A stretch of 38,795 nucleotides of DNA from CAZETJ01 sp964514575 (GTDB lineage Bacteria > Patescibacteriota > Saccharimonadia > Saccharimonadales > UBA10212). The notes beneath the pieces are model-generated. The model was not told the DNA's origin. It saw nothing but the letters and a program-made list of their open reading frames with translations, and ran no database searches. The translations under genes were made by a program, and so were the position numbers. This document shows positions 23,524 to 32,041 of the stretch, piece by piece (position 1 is the first letter of the stretch; each line of letters opens with the position of its first letter). The stretch covers positions 1 through 38,795 of the forward strand of contig CAZETJ010000006.1 of the NCBI GenBank assembly GCA_964514575.1, in the 5' to 3' direction.

Positions 23524-26500
23524 TTAGTTAGCCTCGCTTTCTACTTCGGTTTCAATGGTTATATCTTCGTCAGGCGATAGGCCTTGGCTTTTCGGTCCAT
23601 CTTCGTCCATCATCATGATCTCGTGCTCAACTGCTTCTTCAGTCACGTTGGTGTCGTCCACAGTTACGGGAACCGGTGTGGTTACTGGGGCGGCTTTAGA
23701 TTCTGCCTTAATATTCTCAGCCAAAATTTCCTCGGCATCGATAACCTTGTCGTTGGCCAGGAGGTCCACCTTAAGACCCAGACCTTGGAGTTCCTTAACT
23801 AGAACGTTAAAGCTCTCCGGCACTTTCGGACCCTGGATAGGCGTACCCTTGATGATGGATTCGTAAGCCTTAGCGCGTCCGTAAACATCATCTGACTTGA
23901 TAGTTAGCATTTCCTGTAGGGTGTTGGCGGCGCCGTAGGCTTCCAACGCCCAGACTTCCATCTCGCCAAATCGCTGGCCTCCGTTTTGAGCCTTACCACC
24001 AAGTGGCTGCTGGGTGACCATAGTATATGGGCCAGTCGAGCGAGCGTGAATTTTGTCAGAAACCATGTGGTTAAGCTTGATGATATACATCGAACCAACG
24101 GTTGTACGCTCGGCAAAAGCTTCGCCGGTGCGGCCGTCGTAAAGTTGCTGCTTGCCGTCTTCGGGCAGACCAGCTTCCTTTAATAGGCTTTGGATCTTTT
24201 CAATCGGAACACCGTTGAAGGCGGGGCTGGCGACTTTAATACCAAGTGCCCGGGCAGCCATGCCAAGATGAGTCTCGAATAGCTGGCCGATGTTCATGCG
24301 GCTAGGGACGCCAAGCGGGTTCAGTACGATGTCTATCGGAGTGCCATCGCCATTAAATGGCATATCTTCAACAGGCAGAATACGGGCTATAACGCCCTTG
24401 TTGCCGTGCCGGCCGCCGAGTTTATCGCCAACGCTAATTTTGCGCATCTGGGCTACGAAAACTTGAATTTGCATAATGACGCCGGCCTTAAGTTCGTGGC
24501 CGTTAGCTCGGCTAAAGACCTTTACGCCAACCACTTTGCCGTGGCGCCCGGTGCTCATACGCTGGGAGGTATCACGGACTTCCTTGGCTTTTTCGCCAAA
24601 GATCGCCCGCAGAAGGCGCTCCTCGCTGGAAAGTTCCTGTTCGCCCTTAGGCGTAATCTTACCAACCAAAATGTCGCCTGGGTGGACTTCGGCGCCAATC
24701 CGGACAATGCCATCTTCGTCAAGGTGGCGTAGCGACTCTTCGGATACGTTAGGAATGTCGCGAGTTACAATTTCTGGACCTAGTTTGGTCTCACGAACCT
24801 CAGTCATATAGTCGACAATGTGGATCGAGGTTAACGTGTCATCCTCGACAATTCGGCGCGACAAAATGATAGCGTCTTCGAAGTTATAGCCAGCCCATGG
24901 CATGAAAGCCACTAACAGGTCTTTGCCCAGTGCCAACTCGCCATCGGCGATACTCATGCCTTCGATTAGCGGATCATCAGCTTTGACCTTATCGCCGCTA
25001 GAGACAACCACTACCTGATTGATCGAGCTGCCTTCATTGCTGCGCATAAAGTGGATCGGCTCGTAATGAACGGTCTTGCCGCTCTTGTACTTAACAACAA
25101 CTTCGTCGGCGCTGGCTTTTTGAACCAAGCCATCTTCTTCGGCCACGACTAGCTGGCCGGTGTTAGCGGCCACGATTGTTTCGAAACCAGTGCCAACAAT
25201 CGGGCTTTCTGGCTTAACCAGCGGAACAGCTTGGCGCTGTTGGTTGGAACCCATCAAGCTTCGCAGAACGTAGTTTTTCTCAATAAACGGAATCAGACCA
25301 GCACTGGAACCAATGGTCTGGGCCATGGACGAGTCCATATGGGTAATCTCGCCGGAGTCAAATTCTCCAGGCTCAAGGCGGTTGCGGGCGCTGACACGGG
25401 CAGCTACAAAGTAGCCGTCCTTGTCGGTCTCGTTTCCGGCACCGGCAATGACAGCTTGCTCTTCTTCGGCGGCGTCCAGGAAAACGATCTTATCTATAAC
25501 TTTGGCCTTAACCGGCCAAGTAGCCTGGGATTTAATGGCAGCTAGGCGCTTAGCGGCAGCTGGCGTAATTACGGCACCATCTTTGACAACGACCTTTTCC
25601 TTGTCGTCCAACAGATCACCGCGGGCGATGTGGCCAGCCGCTTCTTTGGCAGGCACGGCATTAGTAACTTTGCGGTACGGCGTTTCTATAAAGCCATATT
25701 CGTTAATTCGGGCATAGCCGGCTAGGTTCAAAACCAGGCCGATGTTGGCACCTTCTGGCGTCTCTACCGGACAAATGCGGCCGTAGTGAGTGGCGTGGGC
25801 GTCACGAACTTCAAATCCAGCCCGCTCACGAGACAGGCCGCCGGGGCCCATCGAACTAAGGCGGCGTTTGTGAGCTAACTCACTCAACGGATTGATCTGG
25901 TCCATAAACTGGCTCAGCTGGGAGCTGGCGAAGAACTCGCGCACAGCTGCCACAACAGGCCGGGCATTAATTAACTGAGACGGCGTGACGGTCTCGATCT
26001 CGGACATGCTCATACGGTCTTTAGCGTTTCGTTCCATGCGCAGCAACCCAATTCGGAATTGCCTTTGCACAAGTTCGCCGACCAACTTAACTCGACGATT
26101 TGCCAAAGAGTCGATTTCATCAGCCGAGTCCTGAGTGACATTAAGGCGGATAATCTCGGCAATAATGGCCAACAGGTCTTCAACTCGCATGACGCGGTTA
26201 GCGGTTGTATTAGGAACATCCAGGTTCAAGCGCTTGTTTAGCTTGTAGCGGCCAACTTTGCCAAAATCAAAGCGTTTGAAGTTATAGAACATGTTCTCGA
26301 TCAACGAACGGGCGTTGTCAACGGTTGCTAGATCGCCAGGGCGCAAGCGGCGGTAGACCTCAATTAAAGCTTCGTTATTAGTGCCAGTCGGGTCTTTATC
26401 TAGGGTAGCTTGGACGTAGCTATGATCGCCGGTGTCAACGTGAGCGAAGGACTCTTTTATCTTAGTTTCATCCATGCCAAGAGCCTTCAGCAGGGTCGTG

Positions 26501-27063
26501 ACGGCTAGCTTGCGCTTGCGGTCAATCTTGACGTAAAGCACGCCGGCGGCGGCAGTTTCGAACTCTAGCCAAGCACCGCGAACAGGGATAACCTTGGCGC
26601 CATAAAGATTGGTGTTTCCGTGCGGGTCGGCAGTAAAGAACACACCAGACGATCGAATCAACTGGCTAACCACGACGCGTTCAGCGCCGTTAATCACAAA
26701 CGTACCGCGGGTAGTCATCCAAGGATAATCACCGAGGTAAATTTCTTGTTCTTTAATTTCGCCCGTAACTTTGTTGGTCAGCTCGACAGTAGCTTTCAGC
26801 GGCGCTTCAAACGATACGTTATTTTCGCGCGCTTCACCCTCAGTAAGCTTAGGATTTTCGAAATGATACTTTTTGAATCTGAGGCTGAGCTTTGTGCCAG
26901 TGTAATCCTCAATAGGGCTGATCTCCTCCAAGAGTTCGCCCAAACCCTCTTTTATAAACCAATCGAATGATGTATTTTGGTGATCCACCAGGTTCGGTGA
27001 ATCTAAAATGTCTTCTGACTTTGTAAAGTACGTGCGCTTAGCAATAGCCTGTTTCTTCGCCAT
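23524..27063 (-). CDS. rpoB: RNA polymerase beta subunit
   Basis: 1179 aa, full set of beta regions including GGKAQNGGQRFGEMEVWALEAYGA near the C-terminus. The rifamycin region (381-410) reads SQLSQFMDQINPLSELAHKR, then RLSSMGPGGL: Asp388, His398 and Ser403 are the usual residues, but Asn518, Thr525 and Leu533 (E. coli numbering) are Ile, Ala and Met. A long acidic tail of about 60 residues follows the last conserved block. AAGGGAG lies ten bases before the ATG. Confidence 0.98.
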   Translation of the reverse strand: MAKKQAIAKRTYFTKSEDILDSPNLVDHQNTSFDWFIKEGLGELLEEISPIEDYTGTKLSLRFKKYHFENPKLTEGEARENNVSFEAPLKATVELTNKVTGEIKEQEIYLGDYPWMTTRGTFVINGAERVVVSQLIRSSGVFFTADPHGNTNLYGAKVIPVRGAWLEFETAAAGVLYVKIDRKRKLAVTTLLKALGMDETKIKESFAHVDTGDHSYVQATLDKDPTGTNNEALIEVYRRLRPGDLATVDNARSLIENMFYNFKRFDFGKVGRYKLNKRLNLDVPNTTANRVMRVEDLLAIIAEIIRLNVTQDSADEIDSLANRRVKLVGELVQRQFRIGLLRMERNAKDRMSMSEIETVTPSQLINARPVVAAVREFFASSQLSQFMDQINPLSELAHKRRLSSMGPGGLSRERAGFEVRDAHATHYGRICPVETPEGANIGLVLNLAGYARINEYGFIETPYRKVTNAVPAKEAAGHIARGDLLDDKEKVVVKDGAVITPAAAKRLAAIKSQATWPVKAKVIDKIVFLDAAEEEQAVIAGAGNETDKDGYFVAARVSARNRLEPGEFDSGEITHMDSSMAQTIGSSAGLIPFIEKNYVLRSLMGSNQQRQAVPLVKPESPIVGTGFETIVAANTGQLVVAEEDGLVQKASADEVVVKYKSGKTVHYEPIHFMRSNEGSSINQVVVVSSGDKVKADDPLIEGMSIADGELALGKDLLVAFMPWAGYNFEDAIILSRRIVEDDTLTSIHIVDYMTEVRETKLGPEIVTRDIPNVSEESLRHLDEDGIVRIGAEVHPGDILVGKITPKGEQELSSEERLLRAIFGEKAKEVRDTSQRMSTGRHGKVVGVKVFSRANGHELKAGVIMQIQVFVAQMRKISVGDKLGGRHGNKGVIARILPVEDMPFNGDGTPIDIVLNPLGVPSRMNIGQLFETHLGMAARALGIKVASPAFNGVPIEKIQSLLKEAGLPEDGKQQLYDGRTGEAFAERTTVGSMYIIKLNHMVSDKIHARSTGPYTMVTQQPLGGKAQNGGQRFGEMEVWALEAYGAANTLQEMLTIKSDDVYGRAKAYESIIKGTPIQGPKVPESFNVLVKELQGLGLKVDLLANDKVIDAEEILAENIKAESKAAPVTTPVPVTVDDTNVTEEAVEHEIMMMDEDGPKSQGLSPDEDITIETEVESEAN

Positions 27064-27183
27064 GCAAAAATCTGCTCCCTTAGATGATTAAATGACCGCT
27101 AGATGCGAAGCCCACTACGTCTGGCGTGCTAAATATGTTATAAACACGTGCAAGCACCAAAGTACACTACTTCTTAAGCGAGT

Positions 27184-27212
27184 ATTGTAGGGGAAACTAC
27201 CCCTTGGGTCAA
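27184..27212 (-). promoter_or_regulatory. rpoB promoter with a palindromic spacer
   Basis: TTGACC (27207-27212), 17-base spacer, TACAAT (27184-27189) on the minus strand, predicted leader of about 114 bases. The spacer holds AGGGG...CCCCT, an inverted repeat between the two hexamers. Confidence 0.75.
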
Positions 27213-27243
27213 GTTATGCACAAAAAATGTGTTGTGAAATTTG

Positions 27244-27873
27244 CTATACGGCCTTTTTGACGGAATCCGCAACCTTGCGGCTGTCGATAATCTTGTCGAC
27301 TAAACCGTAGTTCTTGGCCTCTTTGGCAGTCATCCAGTAATCTCGATCAACGTCTTTCTCCACCCGGCTGACTGGTTGGCTAGTGTTGCGGGCCAGGATT
27401 TCGTTTAACAGTCGCTTTAAGCGAATACCCTCTTTAAGATCGATCTCCAGGTCAGAGATCTTGGCCCGACCGGCAGCACTGGATGGCTGGTGAATCATAA
27501 CGGTTGAGCTAGGCAGCAGCAGGCGTTTGCCCTTGGCACCAGAGCTTAATAGAAAGGCGGCGGCGGAGGCCTGGACGCCAATACCGACAGTCTGGATCTC
27601 GGACTTAACGAACTGCATCGTGTCATAAATAGCCAGGGCGTCGTAGACACTGCCGCCCGGGCTGTTCAGATACATAATAATGTCTTTATTAGGGTCTTCG
27701 TTTTCCAGAAACAGGATTTGGGCCACCACTAGGTTGGCGGTGTGCTGATTAATCTCGTCACCTAAAAATATAATGCGATCTTTGAGCAGGCGGCTATAGA
27801 TGTCATAAGCCCGCTCCATGCGTCCCTCTTGCTCAATAACGGTGGGAACTAAAACCTGAGATTTCGGATTCAT
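27244..27873 (-). CDS. clpP: ATP-dependent Clp protease proteolytic subunit
   Basis: 209-aa serine protease that forms the barrel used by Clp ATPases. Catalytic triad Ser103 (GVQASAAAF), His128 (MIHQPSS) and Asp177 is in place; NSPGGSVYDALAIYD is typical. The start at 27873 overlaps the stop of a 37-codon leader ORF (ATGA) and lies in a predicted hairpin with the beginning of that ORF. A perfect CIRCE operator stands upstream, so HrcA-type heat-shock control is likely. Confidence 0.97.
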   Translation of the reverse strand: MNPKSQVLVPTVIEQEGRMERAYDIYSRLLKDRIIFLGDEINQHTANLVVAQILFLENEDPNKDIIMYLNSPGGSVYDALAIYDTMQFVKSEIQTVGIGVQASAAAFLLSSGAKGKRLLLPSSTVMIHQPSSAAGRAKISDLEIDLKEGIRLKRLLNEILARNTSQPVSRVEKDVDRDYWMTAKEAKNYGLVDKIIDSRKVADSVKKAV

Positions 27874-27983
27874 CCCGTTACAACCTCAAAAAAATTGCTG
27901 TATTTATCAATACGTTGAAGCAAGTACTCGTGATCAGCCGCTAAGTGATGTCCGAAAGTTAAATGAGCTGTAACGGGATTCAT
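27870..27983 (-). CDS. 37-residue leader ORF of clpP
   Basis: ATG at 27983, TGA at 27872-27870 overlapping the clpP ATG. The product begins MNPVTAHLTFGHHLAADHEY and ends YSNFFEVVTG. The start lies about nine bases after the predicted -10 hexamer, so the mRNA would begin with this ORF, nearly leaderless. Codons 3-6 are complementary to the clpP start region. It is either a translated regulatory leader or a real small protein; both are inference. Confidence 0.6.
   Translation of the reverse strand: MNPVTAHLTFGHHLAADHEYLLQRIDKYSNFFEVVTG
27872..27980 (-). promoter_or_regulatory. Hairpin arms sequestering the clpP start codon
   Basis: ATCCCGTTACA (27980-27970 on the minus strand, codons 2-6 of the leader ORF) is complementary over 11 bases to TGTAACGGGAT (27882-27872), which contains the first two bases of the clpP ATG. 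Translation of the leader ORF would cover or open the 5' arm. Confidence 0.55.
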
Positions 27984-27992
27984 ATGCTCAAT

Positions 27993-28020
27993 TTTATCGT
28001 AACGAATTAGCACTCGTCAA
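27993..28020 (-). promoter_or_regulatory. clpP promoter inside CIRCE
   Basis: TTGACG (28015-28020), 16-base spacer, GATAAA (27993-27998) on the minus strand. The -35 hexamer lies in the CIRCE spacer, so HrcA binding would block RNA polymerase. Confidence 0.6.
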
Positions 28021-28033
28021 GGCTGAGTGCTAA
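28007..28033. promoter_or_regulatory. CIRCE operator (HrcA binding site)
   Basis: TTAGCACTC, nine bases, GAGTGCTAA: a perfect match to the CIRCE consensus, extending to 12-bp arms (28004-28015 and 28025-28036). HrcA represses heat-shock genes through this site in many bacteria. It overlaps the stop codon of the 145-aa gene. hrcA itself is not in the window. Confidence 0.92.
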
Positions 28034-28467
28034 TTCGACGGGTCTAGCTCTTCTTTCATGTGTGATAGCAACTGAATTAACTCTTGATCCTCTCCCGGCG
28101 TCCCATACCTAAACCCCTCCAATTGATCAACTGGCTGGTAAGTAATAAACCTGCTGTGAGGCCTGAACTGAGCATAATGATGGAGAGCACCATCAACTCT
28201 TGCTGATATGTTGTATGCCAAGACTCTTCCTCTAGACATCGGGTGCATCACCTGATTGAGCTCAACCAGGTTACCACAAGGACTCACGACAGGGTCGGTG
28301 GTAAATCTACGGGATCTACCGTCATCCCTTTTGCTCCCAGGGAGTACAGCCATTATCTCTCCCGCTAGCTCGACCGCTCTACTATGCATGTCAGCAGCTA
28401 CTTCTTCTCGCACTTTTTTCGACTCATGAACTTGTTTAATCTCAGCAGCGAAACTTTCAAAACCCAT
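28030..28467 (-). CDS. Orphan protein between tig and clpP (145 aa)
   Basis: Start at 28467 with AAAGGAG six bases upstream. The N-terminal 45 residues look helical (FAAEIKQVHESKKVREEVAA), the middle contains VVSPCGNLVELNQVMHPMSR, and the end is acidic (LLSHMKEELDPSN). No membrane helix; no family recognised. A candidate promoter (TTGCAA, TAATCT) lies in the 59-base gap after tig. Its stop codon lies within CIRCE. Confidence 0.65.
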   Translation of the reverse strand: MGFESFAAEIKQVHESKKVREEVAADMHSRAVELAGEIMAVLPGSKRDDGRSRRFTTDPVVSPCGNLVELNQVMHPMSRGRVLAYNISARVDGALHHYAQFRPHSRFITYQPVDQLEGFRYGTPGEDQELIQLLSHMKEELDPSN

Positions 28468-28526
28468 ACCGTACTCCTTTTATAGATAGATTAGGCGTAA
28501 GCTATATTTTTGCAAGCGATAGCGGT

Positions 28527-29807
28527 TTATTTGCTGGCGTAACCAACAAGTCTGTTGATTGTCTTCTCTGTTAGCAGGCGAGCGGCGATATCTTGCCGGT
28601 TTTCAGGCTTATCCAGCTCCGCTCGCATAGCGGGGTCCTGATACTGAGTCTTCAGCGAGCTAATGCGGGTATCGAGCTCGGCTGGCTCGACATCTAAGCC
28701 TTCGACTATAGATATTTCACTTAGGACCAAACCAGCTTTGACTCGCTCTGCAGCCTCCTCGCGCTTGCGCTCTCGGTGTTGCTCCTCACTCACACCTTCG
28801 TCCTTGAGGTGTTCTTGCCAAGTCTGGCCGCGCATGACCAGGTCGCGCTTCTCGGACTCTTCCATGGCATTCAGTTGGTCTTCAACCAGCGACTGCGGGA
28901 ATTCGACTTTAGACTTTTCGCTGATTCTCTTTATAAGTTCGCTTTCGTACTGCTGCAAGGCTCGAGTCTCTTGTTCAGCTGTTAACTGCTTCTTAATATC
29001 TACCTTTAGTTCAGCAACCGACGCGAATGGGCCGATCTTCTTGGCTAGCTCGTCATCAAGCTTGGGCTCGGTCAGCTCGTTAACTTGTTTGACGTTGACT
29101 TTGAACGTCACCGGCTTAGCACGCAAGGCTGGCACGCCGTAATCGGCTGGGAAAGTTACTTTAAACTCTTTATCGCCGCCGGCCTTTAGCCCGACTAGGG
29201 CTTCCTCAAAACCAGGCACGAAGTTCTTGCTACCTAAGATCAATGGATAATCCTTGCCGCTAGCTCCGGCGACTGGCTCGCCTTTGGCGTTGCTGCCATC
29301 GAAATCGATCATAACCTCGTCGCCGTTCTTGGCAGCGCGTTCAACAGCTTTACGGTCAGCCATCCGCTTGCCAAGTGACTTCAGAACATCGTCAACTTCT
29401 TTGGCAGACACCTGGACTTTGGGCTTAGCCATCTTAATTTGCTTATAATTCGCCAGGCTGATCTTGCCGATAATATCCTGCTCAGACTCGAACTCTAGCG
29501 TCGTATACGGCACAAATTTTTTAACTTCGATATTTGGTTGGCCGATTGGTCGGATTTTCTCCTGCTCAACGGCCTTACGAAACAGATCATTGATGGCATG
29601 CTCCATGAACTCATCGAAGAGCCGCTGTTGGTTAGCGCTTTTTTCGATCAAGTGCTGCGGGGCTCGACCTTCGCGGAAGCCAGGAACTTTGACATCGCTA
29701 AAATGGCTAGCTAGGACGTGGCCTTTGATAGCTTCTAATTCCTCAGCACTGGCGCTGATGGCCAGCCGAGCTCTAGTCGGAGACTTTCGTTCTAGGGTAA
29801 CTTGCAT
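28527..29807 (-). CDS. tig: Trigger factor
   Basis: 426-aa ribosome-bound chaperone. N-terminal ribosome-binding loop VPGFREGRAPQHLIE (residues 41-55), a PPIase/FKBP-type domain about 150-240 (VMIDFDGSNAKGEPVAG, FVPGFEEALVGLKAG) and a helical C-terminal cradle. L23, its dock, is in the same window. TATAAT at 29817-29822 is nine bases before the ATG with no Shine-Dalgarno, so it is probably leaderless. Confidence 0.96.
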   Translation of the reverse strand: MQVTLERKSPTRARLAISASAEELEAIKGHVLASHFSDVKVPGFREGRAPQHLIEKSANQQRLFDEFMEHAINDLFRKAVEQEKIRPIGQPNIEVKKFVPYTTLEFESEQDIIGKISLANYKQIKMAKPKVQVSAKEVDDVLKSLGKRMADRKAVERAAKNGDEVMIDFDGSNAKGEPVAGASGKDYPLILGSKNFVPGFEEALVGLKAGGDKEFKVTFPADYGVPALRAKPVTFKVNVKQVNELTEPKLDDELAKKIGPFASVAELKVDIKKQLTAEQETRALQQYESELIKRISEKSKVEFPQSLVEDQLNAMEESEKRDLVMRGQTWQEHLKDEGVSEEQHRERKREEAAERVKAGLVLSEISIVEGLDVEPAELDTRISSLKTQYQDPAMRAELDKPENRQDIAARLLTEKTINRLVGYASK

Positions 29808-29816
29808 CGGGTACTA

Positions 29817-29822
29817 ATTATA
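29817..29822 (-). promoter_or_regulatory. -10 element of tig (leaderless type)
   Basis: TATAAT on the minus strand, nine bases before the ATG at 29807; -35 region weak. No ribosome-binding site fits in between. Confidence 0.55.
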
Positions 29823-29841
29823 CAGACTTGCGGCAGGGAAG

Positions 29842-31131
29842 TTAGCGAATCGGTTCTAGGGTCTCAATCAGCTGGGTTAAGCTTAGCTCTTTTTCCTGCC
29901 CTGCCCCAAGATCGCGCAGCTTCAACTTGCCAGATTCGATCTCGTCTTTGCCTATAAATATTGCATATCGAGCGTCGGACTTAACGGCGCTTTTGATCTG
30001 GGCGTCCAGTTTGCGGCCCGTGCTATCGACCGACACATTTATTCCTTTGGTACGCATCTCCTTGAGCAGCGGCTGGCTCTGAGCATAAACATCGCCAATC
30101 AGGATAGCTACGGCGTCGTGCTCGGGCGGCAGCTTAGGCAGCAACTTATGGCCTTCCAGAAAATTCTGAAGGGTGACATCGCCCATGCCAAAACCAACAG
30201 TCGCTAGCGGCTCAACTCCAAACAACCCGACTAAGCCGTCGTAGCGGCCGCCGCCAAACATCGATCGATTATTGTCTGGATTATTATCGTAAACTTCAAA
30301 AACTATATCATTGTAATAATCCAGGCCGCGGACGATCGAAGGGTTAAACGAGGCGTCGGCAACGCCAGATTTACGGAGCAACTCGAATAATTGCCCCAAG
30401 CGTTTAACAGATTGGTGCGCTCTGACGCTTGATGGCAAGGCAGCCAGATTCTTGCTATTCAGGAATTCAACCAGCTGAGCGGCGTGATTCTTATCTTTAA
30501 TGACTTCTTTTATTGAGCTGACAAAAGCGCTGGCTGACATTTTTGATTTCTTATCGATTAATCTGGAGACTGTTTGAACGTCTTTGTCTTTCAGGGAAAT
30601 TACATCTTTCAGGAAGTAATCGAGCAGCTCACGGCTGTTTATATAAATGGAGTAGCTGTCGCTCTTTGCGCCAAAGGCTTGTAAGACTGAGTCGGCAATC
30701 AGGATAATTTCGTGATCGGCCTCGATGCCTGGCGAACCGAATATATCGACGTTTAGCTGCCAGTGCTCACGCAACCGTCCGCGCTGCGGACGTTCATAAC
30801 GCCAAAGATTCGGGATACTGTAGAGCCTTAGCGGATAGGCTAGCTCCTGGCGGCGAGCTGCCACCATGCGGCTGACTGTTGGCGTCATCTCTGGTCGAAT
30901 AGCCAGCTTGCGACCACCCTTGTCTTCGAACGAATAAAGCTGTTCGTTAACGATTTCTTCGCCGGATTTGGCAGCGTAAATATCTATCGGCTCCAAGATC
31001 GAGGCATCGTACTCGTGGTAGCCAAAGCTCTCCACGACTTTCCGAAGTACGCCGAACATGTATTTTTGCAGGCGCTTATCTTCTGGATAAAAGTCACGCG
31101 TACCCTTGTACGGTTGGGTGCTTAAACTCAT
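29842..31131 (-). CDS. hisS: Histidyl-tRNA synthetase
   Basis: 429-aa class II synthetase that charges tRNA-His. Visible are YKGTRDFYPED at the start, motif 2 (RYERPQRGRLREHWQLNVDIFG around 110-131), the HisA signature VRGLDYYNDIVFEVY, motif 3-like MFGGGRYDGL and an anticodon-binding domain in the last 90 residues. TATAAT at 31140-31145 is eight bases before the ATG, without a Shine-Dalgarno. Divergent from the membrane-protein gene at 31187. Confidence 0.97.
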   Translation of the reverse strand: MSLSTQPYKGTRDFYPEDKRLQKYMFGVLRKVVESFGYHEYDASILEPIDIYAAKSGEEIVNEQLYSFEDKGGRKLAIRPEMTPTVSRMVAARRQELAYPLRLYSIPNLWRYERPQRGRLREHWQLNVDIFGSPGIEADHEIILIADSVLQAFGAKSDSYSIYINSRELLDYFLKDVISLKDKDVQTVSRLIDKKSKMSASAFVSSIKEVIKDKNHAAQLVEFLNSKNLAALPSSVRAHQSVKRLGQLFELLRKSGVADASFNPSIVRGLDYYNDIVFEVYDNNPDNNRSMFGGGRYDGLVGLFGVEPLATVGFGMGDVTLQNFLEGHKLLPKLPPEHDAVAILIGDVYAQSQPLLKEMRTKGINVSVDSTGRKLDAQIKSAVKSDARYAIFIGKDEIESGKLKLRDLGAGQEKELSLTQLIETLEPIR

Positions 31132-31139
31132 TGAATCTA

Positions 31140-31179
31140 ATTATATGCTACTTGAAGCACACTAGGCACTCTATATAAT
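31140..31179. promoter_or_regulatory. Divergent pair of leaderless-type promoters
   Basis: The 55-base gap holds TATAAT for hisS (minus, 31140-31145, eight bases from its ATG) and, for the plus gene, TTGAAG (31152-31157), a 16-base spacer and TATAAT (31174-31179), seven bases from its ATG. Neither gene has a Shine-Dalgarno. Confidence 0.7.
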
Positions 31180-31186
31180 AGAGACC

Positions 31187-31909
31187 ATGGCTCGACGACC
31201 CCATGCCCGAAAATCATCGCCGCTATATCTGCCGAGCGCTTTCGATTTGTTTAAACCCAGCAAAGATTTGGTGCTCAAAAACATTCACGTTTTTGGACCG
31301 CTGTTTATTCTGCCGTTTATATTCTGGGGGCACAGCTGGCTGGATATCCCGGCTAATGGCGGGCACTACTGGAACCGCTTTACAGATGCCAACTATGGCT
31401 GGTCGCTGCCGACAGCCTACTGGGTAGCCTTTATTGGCTTTTCGATTATTTGGTTTTTGATAGCGGTGGTCGGCGGTACGATTGTTCAGATTATGCTGCA
31501 GCGCGCCCAGCTAGACGCCGCCGAGAACCGCGAACCTCAGCTCGGCAAACTGTGGGAAGTCACCAAGAAAATGTGGAAGCCGATGGTTTTGCTGTTTTTG
31601 ACGATGATCTTAATAATCGGTATCGGCTTTATCTTTTTGATTGTGCCGGGGCTCATCTTACTTAGGCGCTATTTCTTCGCGCCTTACGTAATGCTAGAGC
31701 GAAAATGCTCTGTCCGGGAGGCATTGGACCGCAGCGCGCACCTGAGCGCCATCAACACCGGCTCGGTCTGGGGATTGATTGGCGTGATGTTTTTGATCGG
31801 TCTACTCGGAATCGTACCTATTATTGGCAGTTTGGCTTCATTTGTAGCCGGCTCGCTTTATAGTGTCGCCCCCGCCCTTAGATACCAACAACTGAAGAAA
31901 TTAGCTTAA
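31187..31909 (+). CDS. Polytopic membrane protein, DUF975/GPDPase-membrane-domain-like (240 aa)
   Basis: Hydrophobic segments are at about 36-48, 77-100, 131-155 and 190-225. IIGIGFIFLIVPGLILLRRY followed by APYVMLERKCSVREALDRSA is the pattern of the DUF975/glycerophosphodiester-phosphodiesterase membrane-domain group (a helix, then VPG, then a charged helix with a conserved Ala-Leu-Arg). No enzyme activity can be assigned. The last residues ALRYQQLKKLA recur as a separate fragment at 32795-32830, showing that a second copy once existed. Confidence 0.8.
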   Translation: MARRPHARKSSPLYLPSAFDLFKPSKDLVLKNIHVFGPLFILPFIFWGHSWLDIPANGGHYWNRFTDANYGWSLPTAYWVAFIGFSIIWFLIAVVGGTIVQIMLQRAQLDAAENREPQLGKLWEVTKKMWKPMVLLFLTMILIIGIGFIFLIVPGLILLRRYFFAPYVMLERKCSVREALDRSAHLSAINTGSVWGLIGVMFLIGLLGIVPIIGSLASFVAGSLYSVAPALRYQQLKKLA

Positions 31910-32041
31910 CCTAAAATCGGGAACCTCCTGATCTTGGGTGAAGCCCCAGGATTTACGTACCTGGGTGTTGCAGACCTTTTCGGTCTCACGGCCCTTGCGG
32001 GCTTGGTCCTTTTCATTCGACTCGCTTGATTCCTCGCTCAT
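31901..32041 (-). CDS. Possible small protein (46 aa), third gene of the orphan module
   Basis: An ATG at 32041 overlaps the end of the 99-aa gene in another frame; the product is polar (MSEESSESNEKDQARKGRET) and ends NTQVRKSWGFTQDQEVPDF RLS. It overlaps the end of the convergent membrane-protein gene by nine bases. There is no Shine-Dalgarno. Weak case; the alternative is a non-coding tail. Confidence 0.35.
   Translation of the reverse strand: MSEESSESNEKDQARKGRETEKVCNTQVRKSWGFTQDQEVPDFRLS

Noticed and set aside
28007..28033. CIRCE repeat as a terminator of the 145-aa gene
   Set aside because: No U-run follows on the minus strand, and the match to the HrcA consensus with a promoter inside is exact.
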